Source: an uncultured Methylophaga sp.
GTDB taxonomy: Bacteria > Pseudomonadota > Gammaproteobacteria > Nitrosococcales > Methylophagaceae
Length of the DNA stretch: 64,000 nucleotides
Assembly (NCBI GenBank): GCA_913055695.1
Contig: CAJXKF010000008.1
Span: 1 to 64,000 of the forward strand
Direction of reading: 5' to 3'
Of the stretch, positions 37,816-45,452 are shown piece after piece (the first letter of the stretch is position 1; each line of letters starts with the position of its first letter). A program made the position numbers and the translations under genes. The notes under the pieces were generated by a model. It did not search any database, was not told the DNA's origin, and saw only the letters and a list, made by a program, of their open reading frames with translations.

Positions 37816-39507
37816 TCAGGTCAGCAGACTGTCAATGAGAATATTACTGACATACAGAATGAGCCCGCCCAGCAACAGCGCCAGGTAGGGTAAAACGCCT
37901 GCCCTGCCGATCGCCGCACCCTGTCTCTGTAGATCCTCGCGCATGCCGCCCGGAAATTCGCCTTTATCGGTCAGGTAATGTCGCCAGAGGAAAATCGGAA
38001 TGCTGACAACTGCCATCAGCAAACCACTCAGCAAGGCCCCCCTACCCCAGACATTGGCACCCAGTCCCATGATCGCGATATTGACATAGGCAAGCACAAT
38101 CCCGACTCCCAGCATGATATCCGGTGCCCTGAACGGGCGGTGCCAGTTACTGCGGTCGATACGGTGAATCCAGCCGGCATTGAGATTAAGGAAATTAAAA
38201 ATCATATAGCCGACATTCGAGGCCGCCAGCAGAAATACATAGTCCGACATCATCAACAGCAACAGATTGATCACCAGGTTGGTCCACATGGCATAGGTCG
38301 GCGCACCATCCTCATTGACATGCGCCAGGTAACGCGGCAACAGACCGTCCACCGATCCCTGATACAACGTTCTGGAAGAACCCGACATCGCGGTCATCAT
38401 CGCCAGTACCATCGCCAGGACCAGCATCGCCACGATCAGGTTTGCCACCAGTGGCTGGCCACCGACCATGGCCGACAAGACATGGGCCACACCGATACCG
38501 CTGTAGATATCTTCTGCTAGCATGCCGCTGTATTTGGCGGGTTCGAGGATATGGCCTTCTGAGTCAAGGATGGCCGGCTGAATCATTTCACCCAGCCCCA
38601 GATACGACTGAAAAGCCACTGGTAGCAGAATATAGGCCACCAGACAAAATAAACCGGCATAGAAAATCGCCCTGTGCGTGTCACGTCCGGGATTTTTGAA
38701 TTCACGGGTGTAGCACAGCGCGGTTTCAAAAGCGTATGCCGACCAGCCGGCAATAAACAGCCCCCCCGCCATTAACACCCAGCCCTGCAGATTCCACTCA
38801 CCCGCCACCACGCTCCCCATGGAATCATAGGCGACGGGGGTTAAAGGGAAAAAATGCTCGCGTGGCAAATCACCGCTAAGCAGCGGCACCAGTCCAATCA
38901 GCATTAAGGGGATCAGTGCGCTCAATGCCAGCAGCATGGTGGTTCGGGCCGAACGCAGCACACCGCCATTCTGGATTGCAAACACCACCAGTAATATGGT
39001 GGCCCCCACAATAAAGGTCGCATCAATCCGCAGACTCAGGCCCTGCTTGAGTGCACCCAGATCAATCAGTGTCAGTTGCCAGGTGTTAATGACGGCATCG
39101 GCCGGAAACAGGGCATTAAGAATATAGCCGGCTGACAGGCCGGAACCGATGGCGAGCACCGGCGACCAGGCCCACCAGTGACACCAGATTGAAACCGGCG
39201 CTATCAGTTTGCTGTATGGCATCCAGGCGATAGCGCCATGAACCGAGACGCCGCCTGCTTTGTGCGGAAACAAGCCCGCAATTTCAGCATAGGTAAAAGC
39301 CTGCAGAAAGCCAAAGCTGATGGCGATAATCCAGACCAGCCAGGCCGGTTTACCGACGGTCGCCGAAATTGCCCCCATAGAGAACAGCACCAGTGCCGCA
39401 ACGCCGCTGGCAATCCAGAAAGACCCTCTCCAGTCTATGGCCCGATGCAGGGTATTAATGCGACCTCCACTAGGCTGGAACGGGATGGAAATATCCTGCT
39501 GACTCAC
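37816..39507 (-). CDS. APC-superfamily amino acid/amine permease
   Basis: A 563-residue transporter with about 12-14 membrane helices of the APC type. The first helix carries IASGVAALVLFSMGAIS, followed by a helix-rich core with conserved glycines. A GTG start follows AGGGAG. Its neighbours are the dmm operon downstream and the guanidinium exporter upstream, so a methylated amine or related amine is a likely substrate, though this is by association only. Confidence 0.85.
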   Translation of the reverse strand: MSQQDISIPFQPSGGRINTLHRAIDWRGSFWIASGVAALVLFSMGAISATVGKPAWLVWIIAISFGFLQAFTYAEIAGLFPHKAGGVSVHGAIAWMPYSKLIAPVSIWCHWWAWSPVLAIGSGLSAGYILNALFPADAVINTWQLTLIDLGALKQGLSLRIDATFIVGATILLVVFAIQNGGVLRSARTTMLLALSALIPLMLIGLVPLLSGDLPREHFFPLTPVAYDSMGSVVAGEWNLQGWVLMAGGLFIAGWSAYAFETALCYTREFKNPGRDTHRAIFYAGLFCLVAYILLPVAFQSYLGLGEMIQPAILDSEGHILEPAKYSGMLAEDIYSGIGVAHVLSAMVGGQPLVANLIVAMLVLAMVLAMMTAMSGSSRTLYQGSVDGLLPRYLAHVNEDGAPTYAMWTNLVINLLLLMMSDYVFLLAASNVGYMIFNFLNLNAGWIHRIDRSNWHRPFRAPDIMLGVGIVLAYVNIAIMGLGANVWGRGALLSGLLMAVVSIPIFLWRHYLTDKGEFPGGMREDLQRQGAAIGRAGVLPYLALLLGGLILYVSNILIDSLLT

Positions 39508-39573
39508 TATGCGCTCCCTGTAGGGATATCAATTGACTTAAAGGCCGGACACCGGCCTTCAGGCAGACAACGC

Positions 39574-39897
39574 TCAGGCTTCGGCAGTACTCAGCTTCAA
39601 TCCGATAATACCCACAATAATAAAGGCAATGCTAATCAGCCTGCTTAAACTGGTGGATTCGTCAAACAACATGATGCCGAATATTACCGTGCCCACCGCA
39701 CCGATGCCGACCCAGACACCGTAAGCGGTGCCGACCGGTATATCGCGCATGGCCATACCCAGCAGCCAGAAGCTGAGTAACAGGGTGAAGACTGTCGCTA
39801 TGGTGGGTAACGGCCGTGTCAGGCCATCACTGTATTTGAGCCCTATTGCCCAGACTACTTCCAACAGTCCGGCAATAAATAAAATCATCCAGGCCAT
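39574..39897 (-). CDS. gdx: Guanidinium exporter Gdx (SugE, SMR family)
   Basis: A 107-residue four-helix small-multidrug-resistance protein very close to E. coli SugE/Gdx throughout: [28 protein letters not shown], with the essential Glu13 and Trp16, and [15 protein letters not shown]. Start 39897 follows AAGGA. A guanidine-II riboswitch directly upstream confirms the assignment: the protein exports guanidinium in exchange for protons and the gene is switched on by guanidine. Confidence 0.93.
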   Translation of the reverse strand: MAWMILFIAGLLEVVWAIGLKYSDGLTRPLPTIATVFTLLLSFWLLGMAMRDIPVGTAYGVWVGIGAVGTVIFGIMLFDESTSLSRLISIAFIIVGIIGLKLSTAEA

Positions 39898-39919
39898 CTG
39901 AATGGTCCTTATTATTGGC

Positions 39920-39960
39920 GGGTCGTCCCTTCTCAAAGACCGTTATCAGGGTCGTCCCTG
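39920..39960 (-). promoter_or_regulatory. Guanidine-II (mini-ykkC) riboswitch
   Basis: On the minus strand two short hairpins appear in order: CAGGG-ACGA-CCCTG (39960-39947) and GGG-ACGA-CCC (39929-39920), joined by a 17-base linker. The ACGR tetraloops on GC stems are the defining feature of this class. The ribosome-binding AAGGA of gdx is 9 bases downstream of the second hairpin, fitting translational control. Confidence 0.93.
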
Positions 39961-39979
39961 CGGTCAGCAATTATATTTG

Positions 39980-41110
39980 TCAGGCGCTGACTCTGTCTTT
40001 TTGCGCCTCATCCCCGGGTAGCATAAAGTCATGCACCGTGAGGCCAAAGCCAGCCATCGCTGGCAGTATACGCGGCCGCGTCAGCAGCGTCATACCGGTG
40101 ACACCCAAATCTTTCAGAATTTGTGCCCCCACGCCATAGTGTTTGAGCTTCAACCTGGGCAGCTCGGTGGATTCACCGATACCGTCATCATGCATGAGAA
40201 GCAGCACGCCCGCGCCGGATTCGCAGATGGCCTGCATCGCTTCTGTCACGCTCCAGCTGTGGCCGCGTCGATCATTGTCGAGCAAATCCAGACCATTAAA
40301 TGGCGCATGTACCCGCACCAGGGTGTTGTGACTGGAGCGGATATCACCATACACCAGAGCCTGATGCTGTTCACCGCTGTGAATATCACCGTAGCGGCTG
40401 AGTGCAAACTCACCAAAAATCGTGCTCAGCTTGCGGGTATCCTGATGCACGACAATGGTTTCCTGCTGATGTCGGTAGGCGATTAAATCGGCAATCGTAC
40501 CCACTTTCAGCCCGTGCTGTTCTGCAAAACGGAGTAAATCCGGCATTCTGGCCATCGTGCCGTCATCATTCATGATCTCGCAGATAACCGAAGCCGGCTC
40601 TCTGCCAGCCAGCTGAGCCAGATCACAACCAGCTTCGGTATGGCCGGCACGTGACAACACGCCGGCCGGCTGGGCCATCAACGGAAAGATATGGCCCGGA
40701 CTGACGATATCAGCCGGGCTGGCATCGCTGGCGACCGCAGCCTGAATGGTGCGGGCACGATCGGCGGTGGAAATGCCGGTGGTCACGCCGCTTGCGGCCT
40801 CTATCGACACGGTGAAATTGGTGCCCAGCGAGGTGCCATTATGACCCACCATTAATGGCAGATTAAGCTGCCGGCAACGCGCTTCAGTCAGTGTCAGGCA
40901 TATCAGGCCGCGGCCGTGCATGGCCATGAAATTGATGGCTTCAGCATTGATGGCGTCAGCCGCCATGATCAGATCGCCTTCGTTTTCACGATCTTCATCA
41001 TCCATCAACACCACCATTTTGCCCTGGCGGATGTCCTCAATAATCTCTTCAATCGGTGAAACTGTGCGGGATGCAGCTTTGGCTCTGAATGCGACAGTGG
41101 AATAAGTCAT
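39980..41110 (-). CDS. ribB: Dihydroxybutanone-phosphate synthase RibB with degenerate RibA domain
   Basis: A 376-residue fusion. Residues to about 205 are a complete DHBP synthase: VVLMDDEDRENEGDLI, THE-type FMAMHGRGLICL, TNFTVSIEA and RAGHTEAGCDLA. It makes the four-carbon precursor of riboflavin from ribulose-5-phosphate. The C-terminal half resembles GTP cyclohydrolase II but has lost the zinc cysteines: the stretch after LVRVHAPFNG reads LDLLDNDRRGHSW where CxxGD...RCDCG is expected. It should therefore act only as RibB, with the second domain structural or regulatory. It follows folE2 by 9 bp, likely one transcript. Confidence 0.9.
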   Translation of the reverse strand: MTYSTVAFRAKAASRTVSPIEEIIEDIRQGKMVVLMDDEDRENEGDLIMAADAINAEAINFMAMHGRGLICLTLTEARCRQLNLPLMVGHNGTSLGTNFTVSIEAASGVTTGISTADRARTIQAAVASDASPADIVSPGHIFPLMAQPAGVLSRAGHTEAGCDLAQLAGREPASVICEIMNDDGTMARMPDLLRFAEQHGLKVGTIADLIAYRHQQETIVVHQDTRKLSTIFGEFALSRYGDIHSGEQHQALVYGDIRSSHNTLVRVHAPFNGLDLLDNDRRGHSWSVTEAMQAICESGAGVLLLMHDDGIGESTELPRLKLKHYGVGAQILKDLGVTGMTLLTRPRILPAMAGFGLTVHDFMLPGDEAQKDRVSA

Positions 41111-41119
41111 CTCGTCCCC

Positions 41120-41908
41120 TCACATGCGGTCAATCAATGCGTAAGCCGAATGGTTATGAATCGATTCAAAATTCTCACATTCAACCCGGAAGCCACCAAT
41201 TTGCGGTGCTTTTTCCAAAGCGCCGGCGATATCTCTGACCAGATCCTCGACAAATTTGGGATTGTCGTAGGCAAACTCGGTGACAAATTTTTCATCCGGC
41301 CGCTTGAGCAGACCATAAAGCTGACTGGATGCCTGGGCTTCAACCAGGGTAATCAGCTCGTCCAGGCTCATATTCTGGCCCATCTCGACTTCAACCGTGA
41401 CCAGTGAACGTTGATTATGCGCGCCGTACTGGGAAATCTTTTTGGAACAGGGGCAGAGACTGGTGACCGGAATTTCCGCCTTGACGGTGAGTTTATAGTC
41501 TTCACCGATTTCGGCATTCAGGGTCACATCGTAATCCATCATGCTGGTCACGCCTGAAACCGGCGCGGCTTTTTCCAGGAAAAACGGGAAACGCATCTGC
41601 ACATGACCGTTATCGGCTTCCAGCAGCTCCAGCATGGCGCGCATAAAAGCCGGCATCGTCGTTACCGAAAACACCTGTTTCGGCTGCTCCAGCAGCTCGA
41701 CAAATCGAGACATATGGGTGCCTTTGACATGATGCGGCAAACAGACAGTCATATTGAAATCAGCCACGACACGGATGGGATTGCCATCATGACTGTCAAA
41801 GAAAATGGGATAACGTAAAGATTTGATGCCTACCCGATCGATCGGTAGCTGGCGTTTATCAGGTGTGTTCTGGACATCTTCGAGGCCAGCTTTAAGAGGC
41901 AGGTTCAT
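41120..41908 (-). CDS. folE2: GTP cyclohydrolase FolE2
   Basis: A 262-residue type IB GTP cyclohydrolase: VGIKSLRYPIFF, MSRFVELLE, SLCPCSKKISQYGAHNQRS with the catalytic Cys, and the C-terminal RVECENFESIHNHSAYA. It opens tetrahydrofolate synthesis from GTP and can work without zinc, depending on the strain. AAGGA upstream of ATG 41908 sets the start. It is co-directional with ribB-like; the candidate small RNA A ends 53 bp upstream, so folE2 could be expressed by read-through from that promoter. Confidence 0.93.
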   Translation of the reverse strand: MNLPLKAGLEDVQNTPDKRQLPIDRVGIKSLRYPIFFDSHDGNPIRVVADFNMTVCLPHHVKGTHMSRFVELLEQPKQVFSVTTMPAFMRAMLELLEADNGHVQMRFPFFLEKAAPVSGVTSMMDYDVTLNAEIGEDYKLTVKAEIPVTSLCPCSKKISQYGAHNQRSLVTVEVEMGQNMSLDELITLVEAQASSQLYGLLKRPDEKFVTEFAYDNPKFVEDLVRDIAGALEKAPQIGGFRVECENFESIHNHSAYALIDRM

Positions 41909-41960
41909 AATACGTATCCTTATCTTGCAGACTGTGCAGTCGGTTAGTGTTGGCTTATCC

Positions 41961-42109
41961 AAAAAGGAAGGCGAACTGCTCACTGCTGTCTACAGATGCC
42001 ATTGAGAACATCATGCTGGCAGTGACAGCCCGCCTCCAACGTCCCAACGAGAGAACGGTTTAGAGGATAACCATGAAGAAGCTGAACCCCTGTCTTAAAA
42101 ATCAGCTTC
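41961..42109 (-). ncRNA. Candidate small RNA A (paralogue of B)
   Basis: Predicted minus-strand transcript of about 149 nt beginning 7 nt after the GATAAT hexamer. In order: 5' hairpin GAAGCUGA...UCAGCUUC; hairpin GGUU-AUCCUCUA-AACC with UCCUC in the loop; hairpin CGUUCUC...GGGACG; and a long terminator stem (CUGUCACUGC pairing GCAGUGAGCAG, extended by GGAGGCG/CGCCUUCC) ending in UUUUU at 41965-41961. The first three elements recur in B with altered but still pairing bases. Alternatively it is an attenuating leader of folE2-ribB, whose start is 53 bp on. Confidence 0.6.
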
Positions 42110-42115
42110 AGTTTA

Positions 42116-42174
42116 ATTATCACGGCGGCTTCAGCCTGCAACAATTCCAAAGAAGGCTTACTACCTAGGTGTTA
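42116..42174 (-). promoter_or_regulatory. NarL-type site and promoter of small RNA A
   Basis: The 7-2-7 element is TACTACC-TA-GGTGTTA on the plus strand (42159-42174). On the minus strand 37 bp follow it before GATAAT (42121-42116). Confidence 0.58.
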
Positions 42175-42185
42175 GAAATAAGGTC

Positions 42186-42332
42186 TCAATGCGGTTCAGA
42201 CGAACCGAAATCGTCGCTGTCTTGTGCGGTCAGCATGCCGCCGCTATAGCTGCCGGTCATCCAGCCATTGATAGTCAGATGAGTCAGTACCAATGCCATG
42301 AACTTGAAAGACTTGTTGATTGCAATCGACAT
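42186..42332 (-). CDS. Small hypothetical protein, 48 aa
   Basis: A short frame beginning MSIAINKSFKFMALVLTHLT, with AAGAAGGG about 6 bases before the ATG and a complete stop. A hydrophobic stretch (FMALVLTHLTINGWM) could insert in the membrane; the tail is acidic (DSDDFGSSEPH). It sits between the two small RNA units. No family recognised; the ribosome-binding site is the main support. The remainder of 42333-42440 shows nothing clear. Confidence 0.4.
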   Translation of the reverse strand: MSIAINKSFKFMALVLTHLTINGWMTGSYSGGMLTAQDSDDFGSSEPH

Positions 42333-42440
42333 TTGAAACCCTTCTTGTCAGGGTCCGGCCGGCCCGGCTCATCAGTTCAGCAATGAGTGCCAGGCAGATG
42401 AATCGACAGCTAGCCAGGTCATTTCATCAGAGACAGCCAT

Positions 42441-42570
42441 AAAAAAAGGGAGCTGTCGAAACCGGGCAATAAACGCTTGCATCCGACTCCGGCAACTCCC
42501 TAACATTCCAATCGGAACGGGTTAGAGGATAACCATGAAGAAGCTGAAACATTCGCTGAAAACCAGCTTC
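42441..42570 (-). ncRNA. Candidate small RNA B (paralogue of A)
   Basis: Predicted minus-strand transcript of about 130 nt. Elements: 5' hairpin with GAAGCUG pairing CAGCUUC; UUCAU; hairpin GGUUA-UCCUC-UAACC; hairpin CGUUCC-GAUU-GGAAUG; terminator with GGGAG pairing CUCCC followed by seven U. The arrangement is collinear with A, 461 bp away. UCCUC in a loop is the complement of Shine-Dalgarno sequences, typical of small RNAs that block translation. Short plus-strand frames starting ATGAAGAAGCTGAA lie antisense to both copies and look spurious. Confidence 0.62.
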
Positions 42571-42576
42571 AGTTTC

Positions 42577-42635
42577 ATTATCTCCTTTGTCCCTGATAGT
42601 TACCATTGTGAAGAGGTATTACTACCAAGGTCATA
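42577..42635 (-). promoter_or_regulatory. NarL-type site and promoter of small RNA B
   Basis: The 7-2-7 element reads TACTACC-AA-GGTCATA on the plus strand (42620-42635). Exactly 37 bp separate it from GATAAT (42582-42577) on the minus strand, the same as in copy A. Confidence 0.58.
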
Positions 42636-42666
42636 GCTGCTCTTCTCCTTTCCGCTTGGCGTTTTT

Positions 42667-43386
42667 TTACATCGATTTGGACACACTGAAGACAACGCGG
42701 CCATCTGCGAGATCGTCGCTGTAGAGGTCTTCACCATCACTGTCGGTGTCGGTAAAGCTCAGATCAAAACCGAAACCGGCAAAGTCTTTCGACAGACCAA
42801 TGCGATAGTCAGTGGCACTGTCCGGATTACCAGCACCAAATACATCTTCGTCATAGTCGTAATAACCGACCGCGGCACTGAGGTTGATGCCGGCCGGCAA
42901 ACCGTAATCAAAGCCCAGATTGTAATAAGTGCCGGTCTCGCTTGTACCGTATACATCGCCAGAATGCGCTACGCCCAGCGTGAAATAGCTGTAACTTAAA
43001 GAACCATAGACTTCATTCCAGTCCAGGCCGGATTCGCCAGGATAGTCGTAACGCAGAATACCGAGATCATAGCCGATACCGGAATCTCCTATCGTGTTGG
43101 CATAGCCAGCATAGTAATCAACTTCGATGCTGGTCTCCGGCGCAACGTCGCCAAAATCGACATTAGAAGCCCAGATACCGGTATAGAAACCACTGCTGTG
43201 ACCATAGTCAAAGCTGCCGGAAATGGCTGGTTTGTTATCAGTCTGGGAATAGCCACGCCAGACATAATCGCTGGATAAAGCGACACTGGCACTGGTGCTG
43301 TGCTGGCCATTTTCACTTTCCCAGGCCATCGCTGCCCCTGATGTCATCAAGCCGCTGGCGGCCATTAACAGGATCATTTTTTTCAT
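42667..43386 (-). CDS. TorF-family putative porin
   Basis: A 239-residue exported protein: start MKKMILLMAASGLMTSGAAMAWE is a signal peptide, chosen over an in-frame ATG 30 bp upstream. The mature protein is a series of amphipathic beta strands with aromatic girdles (SASVALSSDYVWRGYSQTDNKPAISGSFDYGHSSGFYTGIW), the pattern of the TIGR02001/TorF outer-membrane family, ending in SVSKSM. It probably forms an outer-membrane channel. It lies 72 bp after the APC permease gene, so the pair could import one substrate through both membranes. Confidence 0.85.
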   Translation of the reverse strand: MKKMILLMAASGLMTSGAAMAWESENGQHSTSASVALSSDYVWRGYSQTDNKPAISGSFDYGHSSGFYTGIWASNVDFGDVAPETSIEVDYYAGYANTIGDSGIGYDLGILRYDYPGESGLDWNEVYGSLSYSYFTLGVAHSGDVYGTSETGTYYNLGFDYGLPAGINLSAAVGYYDYDEDVFGAGNPDSATDYRIGLSKDFAGFGFDLSFTDTDSDGEDLYSDDLADGRVVFSVSKSM

Positions 43387-43458
43387 GTTGTTTTCTCTCT
43401 TTGTGGTGTGAAACAAATCAGGGGGCAGAATTTACTGCCCCCTGTGATCAAAGCGTTA

Positions 43459-44916
43459 TCATTTACTGGCAACAGCACTCATGGTTGCCTTGTGCTGACG
43501 GGTTTCATACTGGGTGTAGAGCCAGATCGGCAGGTACATGCCCAGCACGATGAAGCCAACCCAGGTAGAGAACCAGCCGACTTCCAGACTGTTCAGATAC
43601 ACCACACCAACCAGGCACAGCGGAATATTGAACAGACCGAACAGCATGGCGATGTTTTTCCAGCCAGCCGGTGCTTTGAATGGTCTTTCAACATTGGCAA
43701 AGCGAGGGTCTTTTTTGGCTTTGACATAGGCAAACAGACTGATGCCGTTAGCACAGGTGTAACCAATCGCAGAAGCTGCCAGAATTGCTGCCGGTGTACC
43801 CATGGAAATCAGCACCAGGTTGAACAGGCCGATGACGACCATCGCCAGCACCGGGGTACCGTGACCATTCACTTTACTCAAGACTTTAGGCAGATTACCT
43901 TCATGCGCCATGGAGTGCATCGCACGGGCAGACCCCAGATAGGCGGTCTGGATAATCAGAATCATCGCTGCAACCAGCATGATGATAGTGATAACAGAAC
44001 CGGACTCACCAAAGGCCGCCTGAGCAACTGGAATCATCGGTGACAGCGGCTCAGCCAGCACGCCTTCAACACCCAGAACGCCGATAACTGCAGCCTGAAC
44101 CAGCACAAAGGTCAGCAGACAGATGGCACCGCAGACAAACAGGGCTTTGGGCACATCAACCGACGGTTTTTTGTACTCAGGACCATAAATCGCGGCGGTT
44201 TCCCAGGCACAGGCACTCCACTGGGCTATCGCAAACAGTCCGAACAGAATCAGAATATGATGCATATCCCAGGACCAGTCTGTCGGTAACCAGGAAGAAG
44301 TGATATTGGTCATATCAACGGCACCGGTCGCAAACGGCGCTGCCGTCATCACCACCAGCGGGATGATAGATACCGCAGCCAGGATATAACCCAGCACAGC
44401 ACCATCTTTGAGACCGAAATAGTTAACAATAATCAGACCACTGAAAATAACCACACCGGAAATCAGTGACAGCTGGTATTCAGTGAACATCTCCCCCAGC
44501 CCCGGGAACAGACCCTGCAGGTAACTGCCAACCAGTATGGCGAAGATAGCTAACACCGGGTTCCAGGCAAACCAGTAACTCCAGGCACTGAAACCGCCAA
44601 TCAACTTACCTTTGTCATACTTTCCCTGGTAATCTTTGGATGTAAAAACATGCTGGGCAAAACCGGGCAGACCGGATGCTCTGGGAAAAGCCGTCGCCAT
44701 TTCCGCATAGGCCAGATTCTGCATAAACCCCTGCAGCACCGACAGCCCCCAGACCAGAATCGCGGCCGCGGCCACCCACATGGGGAAGTAGCCCAGCGAC
44801 GGTAAAATTAATAACGGCACCCCTGATGCGATTGCCAGTCCCTGTTTCCAGTCAATTGACCGCTCCAGTGACTCTGCATCGTGGGTGCCAACAGATGAAT
44901 CGTTGTACTCACTCAT
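43459..44916 (-). CDS. APC-superfamily amino acid/amine permease
   Basis: A 485-residue transporter with about 12-13 helices. The first helix has GLAIASGVPLLILPSLGYFPMW; a later stretch AQWSACAWETAAIYGPEYKKP resembles the permease at 37816-39507, showing that they are paralogues. Followed by the TorF-family gene. A NarL-type site lies 133 bp upstream, so uptake of a methylated amine under the same control as dmm is a reasonable inference. Confidence 0.86.
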   Translation of the reverse strand: MSEYNDSSVGTHDAESLERSIDWKQGLAIASGVPLLILPSLGYFPMWVAAAAILVWGLSVLQGFMQNLAYAEMATAFPRASGLPGFAQHVFTSKDYQGKYDKGKLIGGFSAWSYWFAWNPVLAIFAILVGSYLQGLFPGLGEMFTEYQLSLISGVVIFSGLIIVNYFGLKDGAVLGYILAAVSIIPLVVMTAAPFATGAVDMTNITSSWLPTDWSWDMHHILILFGLFAIAQWSACAWETAAIYGPEYKKPSVDVPKALFVCGAICLLTFVLVQAAVIGVLGVEGVLAEPLSPMIPVAQAAFGESGSVITIIMLVAAMILIIQTAYLGSARAMHSMAHEGNLPKVLSKVNGHGTPVLAMVVIGLFNLVLISMGTPAAILAASAIGYTCANGISLFAYVKAKKDPRFANVERPFKAPAGWKNIAMLFGLFNIPLCLVGVVYLNSLEVGWFSTWVGFIVLGMYLPIWLYTQYETRQHKATMSAVASK

Positions 44917-45048
44917 ATCTCTATCTCCAGCTAATCGTTCAGCCTGTGGCTGAAACGGCGTTGTAGTTCAGACGGTTCCGAATCGGCAATTCAGGACCTG
45001 AATCGAACTTACCCCTTCTGTCAAAGCAGGGTAATTCTCTTCTGTGAG

Positions 45049-45064
45049 TACTCCGAAGGGAGTA
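45049..45064. promoter_or_regulatory. NarL-type 7-2-7 site upstream of the permease/TorF pair
   Basis: TACTCCG-AA-GGGAGTA. On the minus strand GAGAATT lies about 10 bp after it and TAAGTT begins after exactly 37 bp. TACCCC and GGGTA arms at 45010-45032 form an additional wide inverted repeat. Nothing else is seen in 44917-45164. Confidence 0.6.
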
Positions 45065-45164
45065 GGAAAAATAAATCTATGCTTTTGATTAACAATAAAA
45101 AACCGCCACCGAACCCAAACAGATTCAGTGCCGGATCACTGGCTGAAATATGCCGACGTCAGAC

Positions 45165-45452
45165 TTACTGAAGCATGTGGTTATGCCATCGAATCCGTGC
45201 CCACAAATAGGCATCCATCACTGACAAGGCATAAATGAACAGTCCACCGGCAAACTGGCCGATAATCGAAATGTCAGGGCCGGCCAGATTAAAAGTGACC
45301 ACACCCAGCACCAGCATAAAAAACAGCATGGTGAGCCCTCGCATCGGGGCCTGATTCAGTACCTGCCCAACGCCGGGAAGGATGATAGCGATCAGCAGCA
45401 CCAGATAGGGATGCCAGGGTCTGACAGTGTTTGTTTCAGGCTGCGTTTTCAT
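45165..45452 (-). CDS. Small membrane protein, unknown family
   Basis: A 95-residue protein with two or three hydrophobic helices (YLVLLIAIILPGVGQVLNQAP, LTMLFFMLVLGVVTFNLAG, IIGQFAGGLFIYALSVMDAYLWAR). PGVGQxxN and RGL-type motifs resemble small TM2/DUF-type membrane proteins. It overlaps the preceding gene by 17 bp, so the two are translationally coupled. Function unknown. Confidence 0.7.
   Translation of the reverse strand: MKTQPETNTVRPWHPYLVLLIAIILPGVGQVLNQAPMRGLTMLFFMLVLGVVTFNLAGPDISIIGQFAGGLFIYALSVMDAYLWARIRWHNHMLQ

Noticed and set aside
39500-39530. TCCCT-GT-AGGGA near the start of the 37816-39507 permease as a NarL-type site
   Set aside because: It lacks the outer TAC/GTA bases and its AGGGA half is the ribosome-binding site of the permease gene.
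42073-42168. Plus-strand short frames beginning ATGAAGAAGCTGAA in the two repeats (42073 and 42535), with AGAGGATAACC upstream
   Set aside because: The AGAGGA is the complement of the conserved UCCUC loop and the frames lie antisense to paired hairpins; the two predicted peptides diverge after the first residues while RNA pairing is kept, so RNA structure explains the conservation better.
42528-42582. An 18-codon minus-strand frame starting inside GATAATG with AAAGGAG upstream
   Set aside because: Copy A has ATTAAA at the same place, so the start codon is not conserved; the GATAAT fits a -10 element at fixed distance in both copies.
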